Shown: piece by piece, positions 27,359 through 36,012 of the stretch
Numbering within the stretch: the first letter of the stretch is position 1
Layout of the letters: the number at the start of each line of letters is the position of its first letter
Origin: an uncultured Oscillospiraceae bacterium
GTDB lineage: Bacteria; Bacillota; Clostridia; Oscillospirales; Oscillospiraceae
Length of the DNA: 64,000 nt
Assembly (NCBI GenBank): GCA_947625285.1
Contig: CANQNS010000005.1
Location: forward strand, 32,149-96,148
Direction: 5' to 3'
The notes under the pieces: model-generated
Databases searched by the model: none
What the model was told of the DNA's origin: nothing
What the model saw: the letters and a program-made list of their open reading frames with translations, nothing else
Program-made: the position numbers and the translations under genes

Positions 27359-28576
27359 ATGTCTGACATCAAAAAAGTGGTCCTGGCCTATTCCGGTGGG
27401 CTGGACACGTCCGTGATCATCCCCTGGCTGAAGGAGAACTACGACGGCTGCGAGGTCATTGCCGTGGCCGGGAACGTGGGCCAGGCGGACGAGCTGGAGG
27501 GGCTGGAGGAAAAGGCCCTCAAGACCGGCGCGTCCAAGCTGTATGTGCTGGACCTGACCGACGAGTATGTGAACGAGTACATCATCCCCACCATGAAGGC
27601 GGGGGCGGTGTATGAGGAATACCTGCTGGGCACCAGCACCGCCCGGCCCTGCATCGCCAAGGGCCTGGTGGAGATCGCCAAAAAGGAGCACGCGGACGCC
27701 ATCGTCCACGGCTGCACCGGCAAGGGCAACGACCAGGTCCGCTTCGAGCTGGCTATCAAGCACTTCGCCCCCCACATGAAGATCATCGCCCCCTGGCGGG
27801 AGTGGTCCATCAAGAGCCGGGATGAGGAGATCGACTACGCCGAGGCCCACAACGTGCCCCTGCGCATCAGCCGCCAGACCAACTACTCCAAGGACAAGAA
27901 CCTGTGGCATCTGAGCCATGAGGGACTGGACCTGGAGGATCCGGGCAACGAGCCCAAGTACGAACAGCCCGGCTTTTTGGAGATGGGCGTCAGCCCCATC
28001 CAGGCCCCGGACGAGCCCACGTACATAACGCTGGAATTTGATAAGGGCGTGCCGGTGGCGCTGGACGGGGAGAAGATGAGCGCGAAGGACATCATATTGA
28101 AGCTCAACGAGATCGGCGGGGCCAACGGCATCGGCCTGCTGGACATCGTGGAGAACCGGCTGGTGGGCATGAAGTGCCGGGGCGTGTACGAGACCCCGGG
28201 CGGGGCCGTGCTCTACAAGGCCCACAGCGTGCTGGAGAGCGTGTGTCTGGACAAGGCCACCGCCCACGAAAAGCAGCGGCTGGCCGTCACCTTCGCGGAG
28301 CTGGTCTACAACGGCCAGTGGTTCACACCCTTGCGGGAGGCCCTGTCCGCTTTCGTGGACAAGACCCAGGAGCGGGTCACCGGCAAGGTGCGGCTGAAGC
28401 TCTATAAGGGCAACATGATAAACGCGGGGGTCTGGAGCCCCTACAGTCTGTATTCCGAGCAGATCGCCACCTTCGGCGCGTCGGATTACGACCAGACCGA
28501 CGCCAAGGGCTTCATCGACCTGTACGGCCTGCCCATCCAGGTCCAGGCCATCGTGGACGCGCAAAACCATGAATAA
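27359..28576 (+). CDS. argG: Argininosuccinate synthase
   Basis: [35 protein letters not shown]. Confidence 0.97.
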   Translation: MSDIKKVVLAYSGGLDTSVIIPWLKENYDGCEVIAVAGNVGQADELEGLEEKALKTGASKLYVLDLTDEYVNEYIIPTMKAGAVYEEYLLGTSTARPCIAKGLVEIAKKEHADAIVHGCTGKGNDQVRFELAIKHFAPHMKIIAPWREWSIKSRDEEIDYAEAHNVPLRISRQTNYSKDKNLWHLSHEGLDLEDPGNEPKYEQPGFLEMGVSPIQAPDEPTYITLEFDKGVPVALDGEKMSAKDIILKLNEIGGANGIGLLDIVENRLVGMKCRGVYETPGGAVLYKAHSVLESVCLDKATAHEKQRLAVTFAELVYNGQWFTPLREALSAFVDKTQERVTGKVRLKLYKGNMINAGVWSPYSLYSEQIATFGASDYDQTDAKGFIDLYGLPIQVQAIVDAQNHE

Positions 28577-29906
28577 CCTCTGGGGCGGCTCCATCGCGGA
28601 GGCGGCGCGGCAGTTGAATTCCTCCATCGGGACGGACAGCCGTATGTGGCGGGAGGACATCGCCGGCTCCCTGGCCCACGCGGCCATGCTGACGGAGCAG
28701 GGCATCCTGTCTCCGGCCGACGGCGCGGCCATCAAAGCCGGATTGGAGGGCATTTTGGCGGACATCGAAAGCGGCGCGCTGGCTATCGATATGTCCGCCG
28801 AGGACATCCACACCTTCGTGGAGATGACCCTGACCGAGCGCATAGGCGACGCGGGCAAGCGTCTGCACACCGCCCGCAGCCGCAACGACCAGGTGGCGAC
28901 GGACCTGCGGCTCTATACCCGGGGCCGGATCGACGGGCTGCTGGGCCTTATCCGCCAGGCGGTGGCGGCCATCCATGACAAGGCGGCGGAGCACGCCGGC
29001 ACGGTCATGCCGGGGTACACCCATTTGCAGCGGGCCCAGCCGGTGACCTTCGGGCACCATCTGTGCGCCTGGGCCATGATGCTGGTCCGGGACGCGGGCC
29101 GGCTCACGGACGCCCGGAAGCGGCTGAACCAGTGCCCCCTGGGGGCCTGCGCCCTGGCGGGGACCACGTTCCCCATCGACCGGGACAAGACGGCCGCCGC
29201 CCTGGGCTTTGACGGCCCCTGCCTCAACAGCCTGGACGCGGTATCGGACCGGGACTTCTGCGTGGAGACCCTGGCCGCGCTGAGCCTGCTGATGGCCCAC
29301 ATGAGCCGGATGGCGGAGGAGATGGTGCTCTGGTCCGGGCTGGAGTTCGGCTTCGTGACGCTGCCGGAGGGCTTCGTGACGGGCTCGTCCATCATGCCCC
29401 AGAAGAAGAACCCGGACATGGCGGAGCTGATCCGGGGCAAGACCGGCCGGGTCTATGGGGATCTGACGGCCATGCTGACGGTGTTGAAGGGTCTGCCGCT
29501 GGCCTACAACAAGGACATGCAGGAGGACAAGCAGGCCCTCTTTGACGGGCTGGACACGGCGGAGCTGTGTTTGAGCGTGCTGGCCCCCATGATCGCGGGC
29601 ATGGAGCCCCATCCCGAGGCCATGCGCCGGGCCGCCGGGGCCGGGTTCATCAACGCCACGGACTGCGCCGACTGGCTGACGGCCCATGGGGTGCCTTTCC
29701 GGGAGGCCTACGCCGTGGCGGCGGGCCTGGTCCGGCGGGGAAAGCCCCTGGAGGAGCTGACGCTGGAGGAGTACCGGGCCGCCAGCCCGGTCTTTGACGA
29801 GAGCGTCTACGCGGCGGTGGATCTGGACGCCTGTGTGAAGCGGCGGAACCTGCCCATCGACGAGGAGCTTGCGTTTTTGGAGGAATTTTTACAAAAGGCC
29901 CTGTGA
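28569..29906 (+). CDS. argH: Argininosuccinate lyase
   Basis: [38 protein letters not shown]. Confidence 0.97.
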   Translation: MNNLWGGSIAEAARQLNSSIGTDSRMWREDIAGSLAHAAMLTEQGILSPADGAAIKAGLEGILADIESGALAIDMSAEDIHTFVEMTLTERIGDAGKRLHTARSRNDQVATDLRLYTRGRIDGLLGLIRQAVAAIHDKAAEHAGTVMPGYTHLQRAQPVTFGHHLCAWAMMLVRDAGRLTDARKRLNQCPLGACALAGTTFPIDRDKTAAALGFDGPCLNSLDAVSDRDFCVETLAALSLLMAHMSRMAEEMVLWSGLEFGFVTLPEGFVTGSSIMPQKKNPDMAELIRGKTGRVYGDLTAMLTVLKGLPLAYNKDMQEDKQALFDGLDTAELCLSVLAPMIAGMEPHPEAMRRAAGAGFINATDCADWLTAHGVPFREAYAVAAGLVRRGKPLEELTLEEYRAASPVFDESVYAAVDLDACVKRRNLPIDEELAFLEEFLQKAL

Positions 29907-29927
29907 GCGTGCCGCGAAGCATAAAGC

Positions 29928-29957
29928 GCGCCCCCGCCTTTCGGCGGGGGCGCGCTG
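29928..29957. terminator. GC-rich hairpin between convergent genes
   Basis: GCGCGCCCCCGCC-TTTC-GGCGGGGGCGCGC. Confidence 0.6.
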
Positions 29958-29979
29958 GCGTGTTGGCGCGGGGGAGAGA

Positions 29980-32900
29980 TCAGCGGGACTTTTTCCGCCT
30001 GGCGAGGACCGCCCCCAGACCGGCCGCGCACAGGGTCAGGACGCCCGCGTACAGGGCCGCGGGGGTCTCGTCCCCGGTGTTGGGGGCGGAGCCGGTCGGG
30101 CTGGGCGTCGGAGAGGGCGGAGGGAAGGGCTTGGTGTTGGTGAATTCGGCCTTCGCCTCGCCGCCGGCCGGGATCGTGCCGTCCGCGCCGGTGGAAGAAG
30201 CGTGGTGATCTCCGGGATCGGTCTCCGTCACGGTGTAGGCCGTGCCGGCGGGCAGGCCGGAGATGGTGATGCGCTGGCCGTGCCTGAGCTTGACGTTGCT
30301 GCCGTCGAGCGTGACCGCGCCGTCCGCCTCATTGGCGACCTTTACATTGCCGGAGCTCTGCACGCCGCCGCCGGCGTTGTAGATCGTGTAGGGGTATTCG
30401 TCTTTCAGCTCGCCGCCGGCGGGGGCTGTCAGCCTGATGTCGAACGACCATTCCCTATCCACGTCGCCCTGCGTGCCCGCCACGGTCTTGGAGACCGTCA
30501 GGGAACCGGGGTTTGGCGCGTTCGTGAATTTGGCCGTAGAGGGGCTTACCGCCGTCGTGCCGGTGCTGCCCTCCGCGCTGGCCGTGTAGCCGCTGACCGG
30601 GACCTCCTCCACGGTATAGGCCGACCCCACGGGCAGGTCCCGGATCTTCAGGGTCTGGCCGTCCCTCAGCTGGACGGAGGCTTTGCCGCCGGTGAACCTG
30701 AGCTGGGCCGTGCCTTTATTGAACGTCAGGCCGCCTTGGCTGCCGGTGAAGTCCGACACGCCGTCCTCGTATAGCTCGGCGGGGTATACATCGTCCGGGA
30801 TGCCGTCGAGCTGGATGTTGAAGGTCCACAGCCTTTCCAGCTCGCCGCCAACGCCCACGGACTTGGTAAGGTCCAGCTCGCCAAATTCAAAGGTGTTGGT
30901 GCAAGCGAATTGGAACTCGGATATCTCGCCGCTCCCGTCCGTGTTATTTACGATCTGGACCTCCTTCGCGCCGCCGGTCCCGATCTCCTCCAGCAGAAAG
31001 AGATAGCTGTGTTTGTTCTGGAGTCCGATATCGTCCTTTTTGATGTCGCTGAAGGCCGCCTTATACGCGCCAAGGATATCGAACTGACAGCTGATGCTTT
31101 CATACAGGCCGCTGTAGCCGGTGTTCCCCGGCTCGCTGCCTGTAAGGTCCGTCGTGCCGTGGGTGAACACGGCGGACTGCGACGGCTGGCTGGGATTTGT
31201 GGATGTGATGGTGACGCCCGCCGGTACTTTGAGCGTGTTTCCTGCGCCGGGGCTGTCCAGATCCACGATGCTGAAGTTGAATTTATACGCCTGGGTGTTT
31301 TTGAGCGCGTTCTCCTTTTCCGTGGTGGCACCCGTGACGTCGACCTTCTTCTCCACGTTGACCGTGAACTGGCCCGAGATGACCGTGCCGTTGACCATCA
31401 GGCCGCCGGCGCCGTAGGCCGCGGCTCTCGTATGGTTGTTGATGATGCGGACGCTGTAGCCGCCGCCGGCCGCCGCCGTCATGATCCCGGCGCCGCCGAT
31501 GTTGGCCTTGAACCCCACCGGGGCCAGGCTCGTCTCGCCCTGGTAGCCGCCGCCGGCCGCGGAGATCGCGGCCACCCCGCTGCGGGCGTTGGACCAGTCG
31601 TACTCGCCGGTGCGGGCCTTGCCGCCGGTGAGATCGGTCCAGTTGTAGGCCCGGCCGTCCGGGGTGGTGTCGCTGACGTAGAGCTTGGCGGGGGTCTCAT
31701 GGGTGATGACCGGGTAGTCATAGGGTACGGCCAGGATGTCCATACCGCTGCTGCCGTTGCCGTAGATGGTGGCGCCGTGCTCCGGGTACAGGAACACCTG
31801 GGCGTTGGGGCAGAGGCCGATGCCGTTGCCCACCGTGCCGCCGCTGTAGCCCGACTGCACATAGTTGCCGGTGACAAGCGCGTCGTACATATAGCAGGTG
31901 ATGTTCTCTCCGATATACACGCCGCCGGTGTTATAGTGCTCCGTGGGCTCAAGATCGGCCTCTTTATAAGCGCTGAAATCTGCGTTGCACCAGTTGCCGT
32001 CCACGGTGCAGGACAGCAGATGGGCCGTGCCGTAATAGCCCTCTCCCTTCCGGCGGATGGAGAACGCGCCCGCGTTCACGTTGGCGCTGTTGCCCGTGAA
32101 CGTCGCGTTGCCGGTGACCGTCACCGAGCCGCCATTCAGGTTGGCCCGGAACGCGCCGCCGGAGCTGCCGGAGCTGTTGCCGGTGAAGGTGCCGCCGTCG
32201 ATGGTGATGTTGGAGTCAGGGCCGTCGCCGGGGAAATAGAAGCAGCCGCCGTCGCCGGTCTCGGCGGTGTTATCCGTAAAGGTGCAGTTCTTGAAAACGA
32301 ACTGGCTCTGGGGCGGGAAGCCGCGCCACACGCCGCCCTGGTTCTTGGCGTAGCTCCCGGTGAAGGTGCTGCTCTCAAAGTTGAACATCGTGCCCTTGGC
32401 GTCCACCGCCGCATAGAAGCAGCCGCCGTTATTGCCGCTGCGGTTGTTCTCAAACGTGCTGTTTTTGACCGTGAATGTGGAGTCGGGGACGTTATACTGC
32501 ATGACGCCCGCGTTGTCGGCGGCGCTGTTGCCCGAGAAGGTCACGCCGTCTACCAGGAATTCATTGATGGCGCCCGCGTTGTCCTTGGTGACGTAGATGC
32601 AGGGGCCCTTTAGGGCTGTGTTGTTGGTGAACTGAGTGTTGCCATGGACCGTGAATTTGCCGCTCCCGGTCGGCGTCTTTGCAGCGTTTGCCCCCTTGTA
32701 GATGCCGCCCTCTTTGGCCGCGCTGTTGCCGCTGAACACAGCGCCGCTGATGTCGATGACGGAGTTCATGGAAGAGATGAAGGCGATGGACCCATAGGTC
32801 TTCGCAATGTTGCCCGTAAAGGAGCCGCCCGTTATGGTCAGGGCGACCGTATCCGCGTCGATACCGATACTGAAAGCGCCGCCGCGCTGGGCGCTGTTGC

Positions 32901-34524
32901 CCGTGAACTGGGCGCTCCCGCCGATCCGCAGTTCGGTGGAGGCCGCGCCATCCATGTGGATGGCCCCGCCGTAGGCCTGGTCGGCAGTGGCCGTGTCCGC
33001 CGCATTCCCGGAGAACGTACCGCCGTTTACCGACACGGCAGAATCGTAAGCGTAAACGCCGCCGCCGCAGATGGCGCTGTTGCCGCTGATCTCGCCGGCG
33101 GTCATATCAAAGATGGAGTGGTTCGCCATGAGAACAGCGCCGCCAAGACCCTGCTTGCCGGCATTTGCACCGTTATAGGCGAAGCGGATCGCGGTGCCGT
33201 ATGTTATCTGGGCCAGCGCCGCCTCGTCCTTCGTGGTGGCGTTGTCCCGGATCACGCCGCCGTTGATCGAAATGGCGGAGCCGTCCAGATACACCGCGCC
33301 GTAAGACGTATTGTTCATCAGCGCCGCGCCGGTGTTCAGCGTGAGGGTAGAACCGCCGCTGGCGGTCACGGTCCGGCCCCGCGTGTTGGCCGCCGCGTCC
33401 ACGGTCACGTTCTCCAGGGTCAGCGACGCGCCGTCTGTGAGGACGAACATATTCTCGCTGTCGCCGGACTTGCTCACGGTATAGACGTCCTCGCCGTAGG
33501 AGCGGATGGTAACGGCCTGGCCGCTGAACGCCGCCGTGTCCATGGACAGGCTGGCCGTCAGGCATATGACGCCGTCGCCGCCGTCCAGCCTCCGCGCCGC
33601 GGCCTCGATGCTCTCCTCCGTGACCGTGGGGGCCTCCGCCCCCTCCGGGGCCGTGGGCACATAGATCACCGGCTCCGGCCCGGCGGTGCGCCGGACCAGC
33701 GCGGGACCCATCAGGGAGAAGGAACTCACGGCGAACGTCACCGTGCCGTCCTCCTCCGTTTCCGGCTCCAGCCGCTCCACGGCGCCGTCATCCAGGATAT
33801 GCGCCACGAGCCGCTCCGCCGCTATCTCCGCCGCCGCCTTCGGCTCCCCGGCGTCCGGGCCCTCCATGCCGGGGTCGGAGGCCGTACCGCCGTCCTCTTG
33901 CACCGCCCCAAAGGGGTCGGCGGGAAACCGCATCGTCACGGTCACAAGGCCGCTTTGGGGCTCGATCCTGGCGCCGTCCGGGGCCGTGAGATAGACGTCA
34001 TAGGGGATGAAGAGAAGCTCATCGCCCTGGGCCAGCCCCAGCTCCTCCCACAGCGCGTCATAGGCCCGGGCGTACGCCTCGGTGTCCTCGGCCACCCTGT
34101 CGGCGTGGAGCGCGGCGTCCGCCGGGATGCCGCTCTCCGCCGGTACGGCGGCGTTGACCGTCACGCCGTCGCCGGATGAGCAGGTATATGTATTCGCCGC
34201 CGGCTCGGGGGCCGGCGACTGCGTTGCCACGGGCGTTTCAACGGGCTCGTCCGTGGTTTCAGGTTCGTCCGTGGTTTCAGGCTCGTCCGTGGTTTCGGGC
34301 TCGTTCGTTGTCTCGGGTCCGTCCGTCGGCTCGGGCGCGGCCGTGTCCTCCGGCGCGGGGGTCTCGGCGGCCTCCGGCGCGGGGGTCTCCATGGCCGCCG
34401 GGACTTCCGTGGCGGTCTCCTGGGGCGTGGACCCGGCGGTGACGCCGGGCTCCGCGAGGGCGACCGCGCCCTGCGAGTACATGAGCGCGGCGGCCAGGAG
34501 CAGACAAAAGACACGTTTTCTCAT
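29980..34524 (-). CDS. Large cell-surface adhesin-like protein with Pmp-like repeats, Cna-B/SpaA-like modules and sortase-like C-terminus
   Basis: Signal peptide MRKRVFCLLLAAALMYSQGAVALAEPG; many FTGNSA/FSGNSA repeats; VSKTVAGTQGDVDREWSFDIRL; C-terminal APNTGDETPAALYAGVLTLCAAGLGAVLARRKKSR. Confidence 0.85.
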   Translation of the reverse strand: MRKRVFCLLLAAALMYSQGAVALAEPGVTAGSTPQETATEVPAAMETPAPEAAETPAPEDTAAPEPTDGPETTNEPETTDEPETTDEPETTDEPVETPVATQSPAPEPAANTYTCSSGDGVTVNAAVPAESGIPADAALHADRVAEDTEAYARAYDALWEELGLAQGDELLFIPYDVYLTAPDGARIEPQSGLVTVTMRFPADPFGAVQEDGGTASDPGMEGPDAGEPKAAAEIAAERLVAHILDDGAVERLEPETEEDGTVTFAVSSFSLMGPALVRRTAGPEPVIYVPTAPEGAEAPTVTEESIEAAARRLDGGDGVICLTASLSMDTAAFSGQAVTIRSYGEDVYTVSKSGDSENMFVLTDGASLTLENVTVDAAANTRGRTVTASGGSTLTLNTGAALMNNTSYGAVYLDGSAISINGGVIRDNATTKDEAALAQITYGTAIRFAYNGANAGKQGLGGAVLMANHSIFDMTAGEISGNSAICGGGVYAYDSAVSVNGGTFSGNAADTATADQAYGGAIHMDGAASTELRIGGSAQFTGNSAQRGGAFSIGIDADTVALTITGGSFTGNIAKTYGSIAFISSMNSVIDISGAVFSGNSAAKEGGIYKGANAAKTPTGSGKFTVHGNTQFTNNTALKGPCIYVTKDNAGAINEFLVDGVTFSGNSAADNAGVMQYNVPDSTFTVKNSTFENNRSGNNGGCFYAAVDAKGTMFNFESSTFTGSYAKNQGGVWRGFPPQSQFVFKNCTFTDNTAETGDGGCFYFPGDGPDSNITIDGGTFTGNSSGSSGGAFRANLNGGSVTVTGNATFTGNSANVNAGAFSIRRKGEGYYGTAHLLSCTVDGNWCNADFSAYKEADLEPTEHYNTGGVYIGENITCYMYDALVTGNYVQSGYSGGTVGNGIGLCPNAQVFLYPEHGATIYGNGSSGMDILAVPYDYPVITHETPAKLYVSDTTPDGRAYNWTDLTGGKARTGEYDWSNARSGVAAISAAGGGYQGETSLAPVGFKANIGGAGIMTAAAGGGYSVRIINNHTRAAAYGAGGLMVNGTVISGQFTVNVEKKVDVTGATTEKENALKNTQAYKFNFSIVDLDSPGAGNTLKVPAGVTITSTNPSQPSQSAVFTHGTTDLTGSEPGNTGYSGLYESISCQFDILGAYKAAFSDIKKDDIGLQNKHSYLFLLEEIGTGGAKEVQIVNNTDGSGEISEFQFACTNTFEFGELDLTKSVGVGGELERLWTFNIQLDGIPDDVYPAELYEDGVSDFTGSQGGLTFNKGTAQLRFTGGKASVQLRDGQTLKIRDLPVGSAYTVEEVPVSGYTASAEGSTGTTAVSPSTAKFTNAPNPGSLTVSKTVAGTQGDVDREWSFDIRLTAPAGGELKDEYPYTIYNAGGGVQSSGNVKVANEADGAVTLDGSNVKLRHGQRITISGLPAGTAYTVTETDPGDHHASSTGADGTIPAGGEAKAEFTNTKPFPPPSPTPSPTGSAPNTGDETPAALYAGVLTLCAAGLGAVLARRKKSR
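34244..34315 (-). repeat. 18-bp tandem repeats encoding ET[T]DEP-type units
   Basis: GGCTCGTCCGTGGTTTCA-type unit, four copies (PETTNEPETTDEPETTDEPETTDEP). Confidence 0.85.
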
Positions 34525-34578
34525 AGCGCATCCCCCCTTAATGGCTTTCACATGGTATGTTGTGGTTTCATGAGGCCA

Positions 34579-34601
34579 TTTTATCTGGATTCCAGATAAA
34601 A
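34579..34601. promoter_or_regulatory. Perfect palindrome between adhesin gene and divergent XRE regulator
   Basis: TTTTATCTGGA-T-TCCAGATAAAA, 11-bp perfect arms. Confidence 0.65.
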
Positions 34602-34649
34602 GTCAATATCTGAAATACGGATTCCCATAATGCCATTGAGGTGATTTCA

Positions 34650-34865
34650 ATGATATTTACCAATATACGGGCGATGCGGGAGGATCGGGATCTGCGCCAG
34701 CGTGAGCTGGCGGCGGTGCTGAGTGTGAGCCAGAACACGTATTCGCAGTATGAAAACGGCGTCATCGAGCTGACTGCGGAAAATCTGATCAAGCTGGCGG
34801 ATTATTACGACGTGAGCGTGGACTATCTGTTGGGGCGGACCCGGAACCCAAAGATAAACGAATGA
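34650..34865 (+). CDS. XRE-family HTH regulator
   Basis: MIFTNIRAMREDRDLRQRELAAVLSVSQNTYSQYENGVIELTAENLIKLADYYDVSVDYLLGRT. Confidence 0.9.
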   Translation: MIFTNIRAMREDRDLRQRELAAVLSVSQNTYSQYENGVIELTAENLIKLADYYDVSVDYLLGRTRNPKINE

Positions 34866-34916
34866 GCCCCCCGGCGCAGGCCGGAGAGCTCGTTTTTCGT
34901 TATTCGCGGTACGCGG

Positions 34917-35621
34917 TCATTTTTCCCCGATGTGGTAGATGCGGCGGACCTCGGCAGTGGGGGAGCCGCCGCCGTCCGTGAGCGTGAGGCCGGGCAGGAC
35001 CGCCAGGCCCGGCCGGCCGCCCCGCCGGCCCGCGATCAGGACCAGGGACGGCGCGCTGTCCGCTTTGTGGCTCACCAGCCGCAGCCGCTTGGGCTCGATG
35101 TCCGCCAGACGCATGGCGGCAAAGATGTCCGTGAGAAATTCCGGCTTGTGGACCACGCACAGCTCCCCGCCCTGGCGCAGCAGATACGCCGCCGCGCCGG
35201 AGAACTGCGCCGGGGACAGGCTCCCGCCCCGGGCCGCCGCCCGGTCCGGGTCCGGGGACGCCTTGCCCCCATAATAGTACGGCGGGTTGCACACCACCAG
35301 GTCGTACTGCCCCGGCCGGGGGATGGAGCGGTACTTTCGGGCGTCCATGCAGACCACCGCCCCCACCAGGCCGTTGGCGGCGTAATTTTCTTTGCACAGC
35401 TCCGCCGCGTCCTGGCGGATGTCCACGCTGTCGAAGCGGGCGTCCGGGAAGCGGTGGTGTAGCAGCACGCTCAAAAGCCCGCCGCCGCAGCCCAGGTCCA
35501 TGCAGCGGGCGGGCACGGCGTTCCCGGCGGCGGCAAAGTCCGCCAGCAGCACCGAGTCGGTGGTGATCTTGAAGGCCGGGTCGTCCGTGTACACGGGACC
35601 CCGGGGCCAAAGCTGTTTCAT
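34917..35621 (-). CDS. SAM-dependent methyltransferase, TrmN6-like
   Basis: MDLGCGGGLLSVLL and VVCNPPYY motifs, ITTDSVLLADF. Confidence 0.85.
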   Translation of the reverse strand: MKQLWPRGPVYTDDPAFKITTDSVLLADFAAAGNAVPARCMDLGCGGGLLSVLLHHRFPDARFDSVDIRQDAAELCKENYAANGLVGAVVCMDARKYRSIPRPGQYDLVVCNPPYYYGGKASPDPDRAAARGGSLSPAQFSGAAAYLLRQGGELCVVHKPEFLTDIFAAMRLADIEPKRLRLVSHKADSAPSLVLIAGRRGGRPGLAVLPGLTLTDGGGSPTAEVRRIYHIGEK

Positions 35622-35645
35622 AGCTGTCTCCTTTGTGTAAAAGGA

Positions 35646-35676
35646 AGCGGGCGGTATGCCAAACATACCGCCCGCT
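35646..35676 (-). terminator. Hairpin terminator of ferredoxin gene
   Basis: AGCGGGCGGTATG-CCAAA-CATACCGCCCGCT. Confidence 0.65.
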
Positions 35677-35693
35677 GCCTTCTGGGTCTTGCC

Positions 35694-35864
35694 TTACTCC
35701 TCAGCGATGGCGCTCATGGGGCACTGCTCGGCGCAGGAGCCGCAGGAGATGCACTTGTCGGCGTCGATGACGTAATGGGCGTCGCCCTCGCTGATGGCCT
35801 CGACGGGGCACTGATCGGCACAGGAGCCGCAGGAGATGCAGGCGTCGGAAATCTTATAAGCCAT
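35694..35864 (-). CDS. 2[4Fe-4S] ferredoxin, 56 aa (missed by ORF track)
   Basis: MAYKISDACISCGSCADQCPVEAISEGDAHYVIDADKCISCGSCAEQCPMSAIAEE; two CxxCxxCxxxCP motifs. Confidence 0.95.
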   Translation of the reverse strand: MAYKISDACISCGSCADQCPVEAISEGDAHYVIDADKCISCGSCAEQCPMSAIAEE

Positions 35865-36012
35865 GATTGATACCTCCGTTTTTTATGTACGCAAACATAC
35901 TAACATAAAGAACAATAAGATTCAACACTTTTTTGAAACTTGCCAAAATAAACAAATAGCGAGCTTTTATTTCCGGGCTGGCGGATATAATCTATCCCGG
36001 AGGCGAGCGCAC

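Noticed and set aside
30910-34179. Plus-strand ORFs of 567 and 511 aa antisense to the adhesin
   Set aside because: Same GC-bias artefact; the adhesin has signal peptide, repeats and sortase-like C-terminus in the opposite frame.
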